Source: Caryophanales bacterium UBA4691
GTDB taxonomy: Bacteria > Bacillota_I > Bacilli_A > RFN20 > CAG-826
Direction of reading: 5' to 3'
NCBI GenBank assembly: GCA_002404865.1
Contig: DHKP01000016.1
Location: 1 to 38,697, forward strand
Length of the DNA: 38,697 nt
A model generated the notes under the pieces. The model ran no database searches. It worked only from the letters and a program-made list of their open reading frames with translations, and was not told the origin of the DNA. A program made the translations under genes and the position numbers. Positions 8,281-17,190 of the stretch are shown piece by piece. How positions within the stretch are numbered: position 1 is the first letter of the stretch; each line of letters opens with the position of its first letter.

Positions 8281-8622
8281 AATACTTACTTTTTTGCTTT
8301 TTAGTTTTTGTTTTTAATTTTGACTAAGAATAAGAAAAAACGCTATTTTAACTAAAAAATAATGCATTGAAGATTTCTAAATAAATTCCGCAACTAAGTA
8401 AAGATTAATTGAATGACATTCCAGCACTCATACGAGAGTAAACCATTCAATTAAATCCTATGTTATTTATTCAATGAAATCGTTATCGATCCTATCGAAA
8501 AAAGTTAATAATTCCTAGCAGAAAAGGAACTCCAATCTTTTCATCGAGTCATTGCTAAAAAGTCGTATTGATTGATTCTTTTAGTTGGGCATTTAATAAG
8601 TAAAAAAGCGGCAAGCGATTAT

Positions 8623-11600
8623 TTAAAAAAGCGATAATTGTTCCGCTTCTTCGTAGTCTCTATAGCCTTCAATGAGTTTCTTCAAAAATTCATAGTCTCG
8701 CGAAAAGGAATTTGGAAGTCTAATCAATTTGATTTCGTGGGTATTGCAAATAGACATCTTTCTTTTGTCGGCCTCAATTCTCCGATAATCAGAATAATGC
8801 TCTCCTCCATCGAACTCGAAAGCGTATATTGGTTTTAACGCGCCAAAAATTGATTTTTCATAAATGACGGAATCAAATTCCATCATAGAGTCCTTATATT
8901 CCTCAAATAATTCTTTTAAAGGGACATTACGCACTACTTTAAGCCTTTTCTTTGTAGAGACGATTTGTTCGATGGTCTTATAAAATTCGTCTTCGCTCAA
9001 GGAACCATTGCTTTTCCCGATGGTGAGATTCGAATAGCTAGACGGAATAACCTCAACGTTCCCATTCTCTTCGCAATATTGAATTAGCTCATTCCATACC
9101 CCATCCCCCGTATTGGTGTGTTTCAATTTTTCTTTATCACCGAAAACAACGAGTTTTTTCTTCGCTCTAGAAACGGCCACATTTGCGATTTCACCATGCG
9201 AATTCAGCCAATCAAGCGTATGCTTTGAAGAATAAGAAGACACTCCAGCAGCGATAATCACGGTGTTTTTCTCATCACCTTGAACACTATGGATCGTCGC
9301 GGCTTTAACCTCTTTAATACCGTTCTTATGCAATAAATCATTGATGAGCTTTGCTTGATTCACGAAAGGAGTAATGATCGCGCAATCGCTGATATCATTA
9401 TTTTTGCAGTAATTAACCACGTTCATCGCTTCTTGATAGTTTTGATTGCGAAAAGGGGAACGCACTTCGTTCTTGCTATTGATGAAAGAGACTTCTCCAT
9501 TGCCTAAAGAGGGACTGATTTTAAGTTTGTTTTGATAGAAATATTTGTTATTGAAATCGATGATTTTCTTGCCACATCGATAATGGTTCCGTAGCAATAC
9601 CCTATTGGTGATTTTATCCGCCGCTTTCATGGTCGACAAAATGGAATTGTCTAAATAATCATAAATTTCCGATATCTTGAATTCCTTTTTCAGTTCTTCG
9701 TTAACATGAGAATCTAGCTCAATCACCGGCATTAATTGGTCTTCATCTCCAACAAGCAACAGACTTTTCGCTCTAGAAAGCGGGATTAAGGAATGCGCGA
9801 TATCGGCTTGCCCTGCCTCATCCATGATGAGGAGATCGAAAAAGAAATCGCCATCCCCAAGTCGAAAGCTAGAAATATTCGTCGTGAAAATAAGCGGAAA
9901 AACATCAATCAAGAGTTCCATGTTCTTATTGTCCAATAGATAAGAATTGAAACTCATCGCTCTTGATAGAGGGTCATCGATAAAAACGATTTCCTTCAAT
10001 CTTTCATATTTTGGCGATTGCAGTTTCTTAAAATGAACCAAAGAAGAATAATAAAGGTATTTAAGCGCGTCTTCATCGCTTTCTAGTGATACGAAATGGG
10101 AAATAATCTCTTTCTCGCTTTCGCTAGGAATCCCTGCAATCTGGCGCTCTAAAAGCGATTTTTGCTTCTCGATGATGGAATTTCTAGCTCCTAGTTTTTT
10201 CATTTTCTCTAAGAAACGCAAGTTATCCAAAGCGACATTCCGCTTCTGATAATCGGTAAGAGAAACGACCGCGGATTTGTTTTTGCTTAGCACTTTTTTT
10301 CGCATTTCTTCGAGTTCGCTTGTCGTAATCGAATCCCCGAAGTCGAGCGAAAATAAATGCCTAATCTTTAAAGCGGCTTCAGCCGTTTTTTGGGTGTTCC
10401 CAAGTCTTAAAAAGGGGATCTCAATCCTTTTGTCATGATAAAGGAGATTGAATTTTGAAACGATGCCGTCTAAAGGTCGATTGTTATTTGTCGATACTAA
10501 AATTGTTTTTTTCGCAAATAGGGCGGAGAGGATAGTGTTAAAAATAGTTTGGGTTTTCCCAGTTCCTGGAGGGCCTTGAACATAAGTCACCTTATTTTTA
10601 AGCGCGCCATAGATCAATAAGGCTTGATCAACGTTAACACGGTCATCAAACAAGACGATATTTGGAAGAATCCTGCCATTATTGGAGAGACTTGAATTAC
10701 CGAAAAAGGCTTTTAAGGGGGCGTTAAGGGTATTATTCGCCCAACGCTCCTCGACTTTCGAAAACAATAAAGGGAGATTGATTTGCATCTCTCTTTGAAG
10801 GCAAAAGAATTCAGGGCGAGTGTTAATCTTTTCATAAGCGCGTAGTCCTTCGCGCAAAGAATTTGTCGCGTCAAGGAAATCAGCATTGATGGCTTCTTTA
10901 AATTCCAACGCATTCAATTCCGTGTAATAGTGCAAAGAATGTTTGCATCCATCAACTAGAAAAGAGGGATTGACACGAATCTTGTCTTTGATTTTCATCT
11001 TTTTGTCTTTAGGAGAGAAAAAGACGTTTTGGTAGGCGACGATATATTTCTTATCGTCTTTATCAATGGAGAGTCGAGAAATAGCGAGTTCGGTTCTTCG
11101 ATTCTCCCACTCCTTCAAATCGTATTTAATAACATAACGTACAAGGCTATGAATTTGCTCATCGCTTAAAAGCAGTTCTCCGTTTTTTGTTAAAATCTCA
11201 GCATCTAAGCCTTTTATCATGCAATAATCTTTAACGTATGGATCAGAATCCGCTTCTGAGCATCTTTCCAAATAGCGGAGAATGTTATTGCTGAAATTCT
11301 CAAACTTCAGCCATTCAAAATCCTTTAAATTCGAGTTGATTTTATTCACCAAAGCGGCGTTATATTCCCCAATCGAAAAACGAATGACTTTGGCACTGAT
11401 AATACGGTTGAAACGCAAAAGCAAATCAATCGTATCTACACCTTTAGTCTCATTAAACGCGGAAACAAAAAGTTTTCTCTCCACTGGCTCGATATCATTA
11501 ACGAAACACCAAAAAGAAGTCGCCCTTCCTTCTTTAAAGGAATCATAAACCACCTCAAGCCATTTGCCTTCCTTAATAGAAAGAGATATTTCTTTCGCCA

Positions 11601-11631
11601 CTGCATTTTCTATTATTTTACGATTTTCCAT
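8623..11631 (-). CDS. Upf1/Dna2-type SF1 helicase with C-terminal PD-(D/E)XK-like (DUF2726-type) domain
   Basis: A 1002-residue cytosolic protein. Helicase motifs run in order: Walker A GPPGTGKT (about 352), Walker B with MDEAGQAD (about 600), GDEDQLMP (about 626), TIHSVQGDEKN (about 777) and AVSRAKK (about 820), the pattern of superfamily 1B Upf1/Dna2 helicases. The last ~120 residues contain EFDSVIYE, then IYAFEFDGGEHY and an arginine/lysine-rich helix, close to the DUF2726 nuclease-like fold (D...ExD). ATP-driven nucleic-acid unwinding with possible cleavage is expected. It stands alone between two paralogous cassettes, behind terminator 11689-11722. Anti-mobile-element defence or RNA/DNA repair are both possible. 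Confidence 0.8.
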   Translation of the reverse strand: MENRKIIENAVAKEISLSIKEGKWLEVVYDSFKEGRATSFWCFVNDIEPVERKLFVSAFNETKGVDTIDLLLRFNRIISAKVIRFSIGEYNAALVNKINSNLKDFEWLKFENFSNNILRYLERCSEADSDPYVKDYCMIKGLDAEILTKNGELLLSDEQIHSLVRYVIKYDLKEWENRRTELAISRLSIDKDDKKYIVAYQNVFFSPKDKKMKIKDKIRVNPSFLVDGCKHSLHYYTELNALEFKEAINADFLDATNSLREGLRAYEKINTRPEFFCLQREMQINLPLLFSKVEERWANNTLNAPLKAFFGNSSLSNNGRILPNIVLFDDRVNVDQALLIYGALKNKVTYVQGPPGTGKTQTIFNTILSALFAKKTILVSTNNNRPLDGIVSKFNLLYHDKRIEIPFLRLGNTQKTAEAALKIRHLFSLDFGDSITTSELEEMRKKVLSKNKSAVVSLTDYQKRNVALDNLRFLEKMKKLGARNSIIEKQKSLLERQIAGIPSESEKEIISHFVSLESDEDALKYLYYSSLVHFKKLQSPKYERLKEIVFIDDPLSRAMSFNSYLLDNKNMELLIDVFPLIFTTNISSFRLGDGDFFFDLLIMDEAGQADIAHSLIPLSRAKSLLLVGDEDQLMPVIELDSHVNEELKKEFKISEIYDYLDNSILSTMKAADKITNRVLLRNHYRCGKKIIDFNNKYFYQNKLKISPSLGNGEVSFINSKNEVRSPFRNQNYQEAMNVVNYCKNNDISDCAIITPFVNQAKLINDLLHKNGIKEVKAATIHSVQGDEKNTVIIAAGVSSYSSKHTLDWLNSHGEIANVAVSRAKKKLVVFGDKEKLKHTNTGDGVWNELIQYCEENGNVEVIPSSYSNLTIGKSNGSLSEDEFYKTIEQIVSTKKRLKVVRNVPLKELFEEYKDSMMEFDSVIYEKSIFGALKPIYAFEFDGGEHYSDYRRIEADKRKMSICNTHEIKLIRLPNSFSRDYEFLKKLIEGYRDYEEAEQLSLF

Positions 11632-11688
11632 AAATAGCAGACTTTTGGTGTCAATAATATAGCATATTTAACTTCTTCTTTTTTTAGA

Positions 11689-11722
11689 AAAACGGCCAAT
11701 GAGATAACTCACTAGCCGTTTT
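11689..11722. terminator. Bidirectional terminator between cassette B and helicase
   Basis: AAAACGGC (11689-11696) pairs with GCCGTTTT (11715-11722), with an inner TGAG/CTCA helix. T-rich sequence follows on the minus strand. It closes cassette B and separates it from the helicase gene starting at 11631. Confidence 0.7.
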
Positions 11723-11749
11723 GGTCTATCTTGATTCAAATGAGGGTTT

Positions 11750-13186
11750 TCATTTCTTAATCGAGGACACTCGGATGACTGGTCTTACTCCCAAAACCCA
11801 GTCCCCAGGGGAAATAACGTAACCATAGTAGTAGTTGCGGAATCTGTTTGGAAATTCTTCGTCTTGCGTTTTGGACCAATAAGCGATAATTTTACTCGAA
11901 GAGTCATAGTTAGGGATTTTGTTACGAATCGTGTAATCGGAAGGATAAGCTACACGACGGTCACTTGGAACTATGGTTTTGCAATCGTCCCAACTAATCA
12001 AATCAAGGATGCCTTCGCTAGGAGAAGCTTGATTCATATCCATGATGAAGTCTTTTTCTCTACCACCGAAGACAAAATAGTCGTCTTTCATTTTTGTTTT
12101 CATCCATTTATGAAGTGGGGAGTCGAGGAACGATGTTGCTTTGTTGTCTGGATTAATCGCGCCCGAATCAATGACTAAATCCGTCATCAAGCGATAGTTT
12201 TTCCCCTTCTCATCTTCTTTTAGCAAAAACCATTTCACAGGCTCATAACGGTAATAGTTATCGCTTTCGCCCTCTTTAAAATGCAAGTATTCATAATGAT
12301 CGACAATCGGATTGTTGCGGCTGCTTTTTTGATCGGTTTTGCGGATTTTATCCAATAAAGCAGCGTCAACGACTTTTGTTTGGGGATAAAGTCCGAATTC
12401 ATTCAAATTAACCGCGTCTTTCTCTTCCCACTTCGCCTTCAAGACGATGTCTTTAGGAATATTCCATATCCCTTTGTTATCAAACATATCCACATGACCT
12501 TCGCTAGTTTCGCGTCCCCATCCCTTGAAGAGGTATTCCGAATTCATATCGAATGGCTTTGGGAGTTCATAGCTTTTGCCAAAATGCATGGATAGAGGTG
12601 AGAAAGTATGCCCGATTTTTTCATCGATGATGGTTACTTTGAATTCCTTTTCTGAATCGATTCGCGCATATAGATTCACGCTTTTTGTGACGTTCATACG
12701 GTTAACGTCCCAATAAGAAAGGAACCCTTCATCAAGATACCAATTATCGTTATAGACAAAATCAAGGCGAGGGAGTTCGAGCTTATGCCCATGGAAGAGC
12801 TTTTTCTCCGCTAAAAGGGTTTTCCCAAGGAAGAATTTCACCGTGTGCATCTTTTTCTTTGGCAAAGGTGTCGTAATGACTTTTCCATTCGATAAAACGA
12901 GAACTAGATTCCCCTTTTTGTCGATATAAGAAGAAATAACATCCGCCCCTTTTTCACCTTTTAAATCTTCTTTTTCTTTTTCGGTTGGATGGGCTGGAGA
13001 ACCTTCTTTTAGCCATTCCGTATATGTTTTTCTCCCACCTTCTTTATAGTAAATGACGTAAGAAGAATAAACGCTTAAATCCACATTATTCTCCTTTTCT
13101 CTCACGCAAGCAGTCAATACCGCTATAGGAGTGATGAGTAATAAAGAAGCCAACAACAAAATCGTACCGTTTCTCTTTGTTTTCAT
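11750..13186 (-). CDS. Cassette B large lipoprotein: EW module, two InlB-like repeats, DUF6273-like domain
   Basis: A 478-residue lipoprotein from the ATG at 13186, which has AGGAG seven bases upstream; an in-frame start at 13225 would prepend 13 basic residues. The signal peptide ends in lipobox VLTAC. The order matches 6100-7521: module with GGRKTYTEWLKEG, a GEKGAD hinge, strand 'KGNLVLVLSNGKVI', two InlB_B-like repeats ('HTVKFFLGKTLLAEKKLFHG', 'FKGWGRE ... LKAKWEEK'), then a DUF6273-like region ('FGLYPQTKVVD', 'PVKWFLL', 'SPLHKWMK', 'YWSKTQ', 'GVRPVIRVS'). It ends a three-gene operon. A secreted surface role is likely; the DUF6273 region has no known activity. Confidence 0.8.
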   Translation of the reverse strand: MKTKRNGTILLLASLLLITPIAVLTACVREKENNVDLSVYSSYVIYYKEGGRKTYTEWLKEGSPAHPTEKEKEDLKGEKGADVISSYIDKKGNLVLVLSNGKVITTPLPKKKMHTVKFFLGKTLLAEKKLFHGHKLELPRLDFVYNDNWYLDEGFLSYWDVNRMNVTKSVNLYARIDSEKEFKVTIIDEKIGHTFSPLSMHFGKSYELPKPFDMNSEYLFKGWGRETSEGHVDMFDNKGIWNIPKDIVLKAKWEEKDAVNLNEFGLYPQTKVVDAALLDKIRKTDQKSSRNNPIVDHYEYLHFKEGESDNYYRYEPVKWFLLKEDEKGKNYRLMTDLVIDSGAINPDNKATSFLDSPLHKWMKTKMKDDYFVFGGREKDFIMDMNQASPSEGILDLISWDDCKTIVPSDRRVAYPSDYTIRNKIPNYDSSSKIIAYWSKTQDEEFPNRFRNYYYGYVISPGDWVLGVRPVIRVSSIKK

Positions 13187-13211
13187 GTTTTTTCTCCTTT
13201 TTGCATATTGA

Positions 13212-13544
13212 TTAATCAACCTCAATCGGCATCACGCCGGCGTCGATTTCTTGCCCATTAGAAAGCACTAAAATCAAATGACCGTCTTTGGTGATTTTCG
13301 TAGCGACTGGATAAACGCCTGCCTCTCCTTTTTCACCTTTCTTATAGTTACCGTTTTCCTTTTCCTTCCACTCCAAAAAAGGGAGTTTTCCGCCTTTAGC
13401 AACATAGATGGCGTAATTAGCGTAGTAGTCTTTCTGTTTCCCGATATTAAACGCTCCGCTTCGTAAGCCAAGAAATAGCGATAGCGAAATAGATGTGATA
13501 AGACACGCTCCGAAAAATAATGCGACAAATCCTTTTTTCTTCAT
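13212..13544 (-). CDS. Cassette B single-TM protein with EW module
   Basis: A 110-residue protein with an N-terminal membrane helix (about 5-26). The Cys in that stretch (GACLITS) is not in a good lipobox, so it is probably an uncleaved anchor. The exterior part has YYANYAIYVAKGGKLPFLEW, a KKGEKGEAG hinge and the strand motif 'DGHLILVLSNGQEIDAG'. It closely parallels 7534-7875. It sits 47 nt after the small lipoprotein and 25 nt before the large one, with an AGGAG ribosome binding site. Confidence 0.75.
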   Translation of the reverse strand: MKKKGFVALFFGACLITSISLSLFLGLRSGAFNIGKQKDYYANYAIYVAKGGKLPFLEWKEKENGNYKKGEKGEAGVYPVATKITKDGHLILVLSNGQEIDAGVMPIEVD

Positions 13545-13591
13545 GTTTTTTCTCCTTACAAGTTCATCGTTGATCAGCTTTGCTAACCTCT

Positions 13592-13897
13592 CTATTCAAA
13601 AGCGTCAGATATTTTCCCAGCGTTAATGATTCTTCCATCGCTAAGTTCAATGATGAGTTCCCCTTTTTCGTTCACGCTGACGGATTTGACAGAACTGCCA
13701 GGATCGCCTTTTTCTTTTTTGCCACTTCTCTTTTTCTCCTTAACCCATTCTAAATAGGGGAGCTTCCCGCCTTTGGATACATAAATTGTGTATTCCTCAT
13801 AATCCTTAGGCGGGGTTTTCTCTTTCCCATTAGTGCAGCTGATTATTGAGCAAGCACTAATGAAGGATAATAGGCCAAGCGTAATGCTTTTTTTCAT
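13592..13897 (-). CDS. Cassette B small lipoprotein with EW module
   Basis: A 101-residue lipoprotein, the same length as its cassette A counterpart. The signal peptide ends in SIISC (Cys21). The mature protein has YTIYVSKGGKLPYLEWVKEK, a GDPGSS hinge, and 'KGELIIELSDGRIINAGKI'. It is first in cassette B, with an AAGGAG ribosome binding site. Upstream is the element at 13977-13992. Function is unknown. Confidence 0.75.
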   Translation of the reverse strand: MKKSITLGLLSFISACSIISCTNGKEKTPPKDYEEYTIYVSKGGKLPYLEWVKEKKRSGKKEKGDPGSSVKSVSVNEKGELIIELSDGRIINAGKISDAFE

Positions 13898-13976
13898 AAA
13901 AAATACTCCTTATCTTTAACTGGCGGCTTAGATTATTTCTTGCCGTCAAGTTAGATTAATATCTTTAATTTCAAAA

Positions 13977-13992
13977 CAAAAATCAACCGATA
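13977..13992 (-). promoter_or_regulatory. Shared upstream element of cassette B
   Basis: The minus strand reads TATCGGTTGATTTTTG, one base different from the element before cassette A (8265-8280). TTGATT followed after 17 bp by GATATT could be a promoter. Conservation beyond the start region suggests common regulation of both cassettes. Confidence 0.45.
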
Positions 13993-14033
13993 TTTTCTAA
14001 CTTTTTTCTTAAGGGATATTAATATTTTACGAA

Positions 14034-14315
14034 AGAGAACAATTATGTTAATTTAATTTTTCACTAAATAATAATTTAATAATAGAGTACTGATAATTAG
14101 TCGCCATGAGACAAATACGAGAAATATAATGTTTCTCTCAAAATCATTAAATATTTGATATCGCTTAATATCATAAGAGTTTATTTATCCTTTATCGCTA
14201 TTAAGATTTTTGTGCAAAAAATTTCAGTTTTTTAGGAAAGAGAACAATTAAAGACATGGAAAGCGATGTCTTCATGCCTATGAAAGGATGCAATAAATGA
14301 GTTTAATTGTTCTCT
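14034..14315. repeat. Short element with repeated AGAGAACAATTA ends
   Basis: GAAAGAGAACAATTA occurs at 14031-14045 and again at 14236-14250. An inverse copy, TTTAATTGTTCTCT, lies at 14302-14315 and pairs perfectly over 14 bp with 14239-14252. An inner AAGACAT/ATGTCTT hairpin (14251-14257/14266-14272) sits within. The outer pair would bound a 282-bp AT-rich unit. No transposase is present. It could be a MITE-like remnant or a structured leader. A 61-codon minus-strand ORF here shows no coding character. Confidence 0.4.
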
Positions 14316-14367
14316 AATGTCCTTAATTATCTTTTCAAACATTGTCTCAGGCATCATTAAATTTAAA

Positions 14368-14394
14368 AAGCGAATGCCTGAAACGCATTCGCTT
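14368..14394. terminator. Bidirectional terminator after the 819-aa lipoprotein
   Basis: A perfect 10-bp stem AAGCGAATGC (14368-14377)/GCATTCGCTT (14385-14394) with a 7-nt loop runs into TTTTTAAATTT on the minus strand, 30 bp past the stop of the gene at 14424. Confidence 0.8.
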
Positions 14395-14423
14395 AAAAGG
14401 GATGTAGATAAATCCACTATGTT

Positions 14424-16850
14424 CTAATGGAATTCGCCTTCGCGATTGATGATAACGTTCCCGTTTTCATCAAGTGGTTGTATGAGTAACCCGCTCCCAA
14501 GAACGTAATTAGGGGTATGTGTTGGATTAAAATGGAAGAAAGCGATATCGCTATCATAGATGACGCGGAGTTTTTTGCCATCGCCTAGTTCTTTAATCCA
14601 AACCGTTTGCTTGCTCGGATCAATGAGATAGGTCGAGCTCGTATAGCCATTCGCCTTGTAATCGTCATCGCGGTAACCAACGTCGATTTTTTCGCTAGAA
14701 GTTAGTTTACTAAAGCCGGCTTCAGTAAACCCTTCATCTAATTTACTAGTAAGGACTTCGCTTCCAGCGCAATATAACCCTACGCCAATTAAAGGTGAAT
14801 CATAGTCCACATTGCCGTTTTCATCTTTATCAGGTACACCAGTTCCAGAGGAATAACGCGGTTGGGCATACCAATCCCCAACATGCTTTTTGTCGTAATA
14901 ATAAGGAATGAGCTTTGCGTTATCTTCCCCGATATAATTCACTAAATCTTCCCACTCATCTGGAGAATCATCCGCATAGCAAGTTAATTCCATCGCTCCG
15001 ATACGATTAACATCGATATCGCTTGGCAAAGCGATATCTTCGTAGCTGAAAGTCAAATATTCCATGTCATCTATACTGTAATTGACCTCGTATTCGATTG
15101 ATTTCAAGACGCCTTTTTCAATCGTCATATTCACGGTGCTAGGGATGACATTCCCTGAAATCCAGCAAGAAGATGTAGCGTCGGTCACTAGTTCGCGGAA
15201 CGTATAGCTATTGCCGTCTTTCTTCACGGTTTTAGGATCAATTATCTTCGGGAAATAGTTGGTGATTACGTCATCTTTGACGATATCCTCACTTTGGACA
15301 AGACGATTGGTGTTTTTGATTTGTCTAAAAGCAATTACTTCTTTATCGTCTTTGCATGTGTATCCGTGCGTTTCGCCTTCCCATTTTTGTTTTTGGGAAT
15401 TATAGGATTCTTCCGTGATTAAATAAGTCGTCCCATCAAACAAATAAGTCACGCGACGCGTTGGCTGAACCCCTGGTTTCCGATTCGTTTTCACGACTTT
15501 AAAAGGCGTAGTTCCATCAAAGTAAGACATCGCATTGCTCACTTCGGAAGGCCCGACTTCTATATATGATTCTGGCAAAGAGATGCCGTCATAATCTTTT
15601 AGTAGCATTGTGGCTTGGTAATAATAAAGGAGGTTTGCAGGCGAATTCATGGCAAGGCCAATCGCTTTATCGTTCTCCATTTTCACGATGATTTCCTCAA
15701 AGGAACAATTTGAATCATTAACGTCAGTGTGAACGAATGTTTGATAGGCGCGATTTGGACTAAGCGCGAAATAACGGTAATTCCCATCCCCACAAAGACG
15801 GAAATCATTGATATCTAAATCCTTTGGTAAGCCCCATTGATCAAAGAAGAATTTCGAAGATTCTTCTTCCGTTTTTTCATTTTGAGCATTAAGCCCATGA
15901 GAAACGGCATGTCCATTAGTGCCATCGTTAGTCAAAAAAGTGTAATAATCGGTCGATTTTCCGTCAGGGTCATTCACTTGGTGGATATATATGGTATCTT
16001 TGTTGCATTTGAAATCGACGCTGGCGATCCTTTCTTTGCCACCGACTTTATTGACCTTCTTGATATCGGTTGAGCAAGAAATATTCTCTGAGAATAAGCT
16101 AGAGCCTTGTTCAAGAGTCAAGGCCTTTCCATCCGTTTCCCAAGAAAAGTTTTTCGCTAAGTTCAAGAGCTTTTTGTCTATGGCATTATCGACGTGAGAG
16201 AAAGAACCCGTCGTCAAGCTCGTATTAGAAGTATCGAAGATCTCGAAACCAAGGACTTTGTTATCTTGCTCGAACCAAAAAGACACTTTGCCGATAAGGT
16301 TAGTCCCATAACATTCATTAAATGCCGAAACAATCCCGCTATCATCGGTAGAATAAAGGCTCGACTCCGACGAAAATGCCGTAACGGACAAATCATCGCT
16401 GACGGAATGCAAGAAATTGAAATCATCGAAAGTCAATTCATAGCGGTTGCCATAAGTATCCATCGTATAGCCCATCGAGCTAATATAAGGATCGCCGTTT
16501 TTCAAATATTCGACCCCGTAAGCGATTTTCTTATTCGCGTCTTTATGGCTAACGATATTCACATAAGCGGAGTCGCTGCCTTTGTAATAATCCTTTGTGA
16601 CTAACGTCTCTGAGTCATCGTAATCATTATGAAAAACAAAATTGAAATCCGTCTTCAATTTCAAAATCGCGTCCTTCAGTCCATTGAGGGAGTTATCGAA
16701 GACATAATCGTTTGCAGGATCAATATCAACGGTAGCCGAGGGCTCATCACTACTATTATTCGTATTCGAAGAGGGAGATTCCTCCCCGCAAGCAGCGAGC
16801 AAGATAGTCATCGACGATAATACAATTGGGAGAATTGTTCTTTTTTTCAT
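14424..16850 (-). CDS. Large lipoprotein, unknown function
   Basis: An 808-residue lipoprotein from the ATG at 16850, chosen because GGAGG lies 9 nt upstream and MKKRTILPIVLSSMTILLAAC is a textbook lipoprotein signal (lipobox LLAAC). A longer frame begins at 16883. A Ser/Asn-rich linker (SSNTNNSSDEPS) follows the Cys. The rest is acidic, aromatic-rich and probably beta-rich, without a recognised domain, membrane segment or enzyme motif. It is monocistronic, with a promoter at 16938-16966 and a terminator at 14368-14394, and diverges from the beta-helix lipoprotein at 17191. Confidence 0.7.
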   Translation of the reverse strand: MKKRTILPIVLSSMTILLAACGEESPSSNTNNSSDEPSATVDIDPANDYVFDNSLNGLKDAILKLKTDFNFVFHNDYDDSETLVTKDYYKGSDSAYVNIVSHKDANKKIAYGVEYLKNGDPYISSMGYTMDTYGNRYELTFDDFNFLHSVSDDLSVTAFSSESSLYSTDDSGIVSAFNECYGTNLIGKVSFWFEQDNKVLGFEIFDTSNTSLTTGSFSHVDNAIDKKLLNLAKNFSWETDGKALTLEQGSSLFSENISCSTDIKKVNKVGGKERIASVDFKCNKDTIYIHQVNDPDGKSTDYYTFLTNDGTNGHAVSHGLNAQNEKTEEESSKFFFDQWGLPKDLDINDFRLCGDGNYRYFALSPNRAYQTFVHTDVNDSNCSFEEIIVKMENDKAIGLAMNSPANLLYYYQATMLLKDYDGISLPESYIEVGPSEVSNAMSYFDGTTPFKVVKTNRKPGVQPTRRVTYLFDGTTYLITEESYNSQKQKWEGETHGYTCKDDKEVIAFRQIKNTNRLVQSEDIVKDDVITNYFPKIIDPKTVKKDGNSYTFRELVTDATSSCWISGNVIPSTVNMTIEKGVLKSIEYEVNYSIDDMEYLTFSYEDIALPSDIDVNRIGAMELTCYADDSPDEWEDLVNYIGEDNAKLIPYYYDKKHVGDWYAQPRYSSGTGVPDKDENGNVDYDSPLIGVGLYCAGSEVLTSKLDEGFTEAGFSKLTSSEKIDVGYRDDDYKANGYTSSTYLIDPSKQTVWIKELGDGKKLRVIYDSDIAFFHFNPTHTPNYVLGSGLLIQPLDENGNVIINREGEFH

Positions 16851-16937
16851 GGTGTTTTTCCTCCATTCCATAATTTTTAACAATGATCTAATGGCAGAAG
16901 CTAATCAATCGCTGGCCACGCGCTCCATTAACCTTAT

Positions 16938-16966
16938 TCTATATATATGCCGTTCAATTTTTTCAA
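16938..16966 (-). promoter_or_regulatory. Promoter of the 14424-16850 gene
   Basis: On the minus strand TTGAAA (16961-16966), a 17-bp spacer and TATAGA (16938-16943) form a good housekeeping-type promoter about 90 bp before the start codon. Confidence 0.5.
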
Positions 16967-17132
16967 TTAATTTAATTTTTATCATCAAATACTTTTTGGC
17001 TATCCTCCCTACTAGAATCTTGAATATATTCACTAATATCGCCATTTTTCAACATCTATTTTCAATATTTAGCGAATAAATTTTTGAATTAATTTAAGAA
17101 TGTAAATATTTTGTAAAGGACGCATTTATTTA

Positions 17133-17161
17133 TTGAAAGTTATCGGCTTCGTCACAATATT
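17133..17161 (+). promoter_or_regulatory. Promoter of the 17191-19026 gene
   Basis: TTGAAA (17133-17138) and AATATT (17156-17161) are separated by 17 bp, about 30 bp before the start codon. The following ribosome binding site, AAGGAGGTCATCC, is nearly fully complementary to the 16S rRNA 3' end, which predicts strong translation. Confidence 0.45.
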
Positions 17162-17190
17162 TCATCATTCAATTCAAGGAGGTCATCCAA

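Noticed and set aside
14232..14417. 61-codon minus-strand ORF
   Set aside because: It spans an inverted-repeat element and a strong terminator hairpin and has no recognisable protein features.
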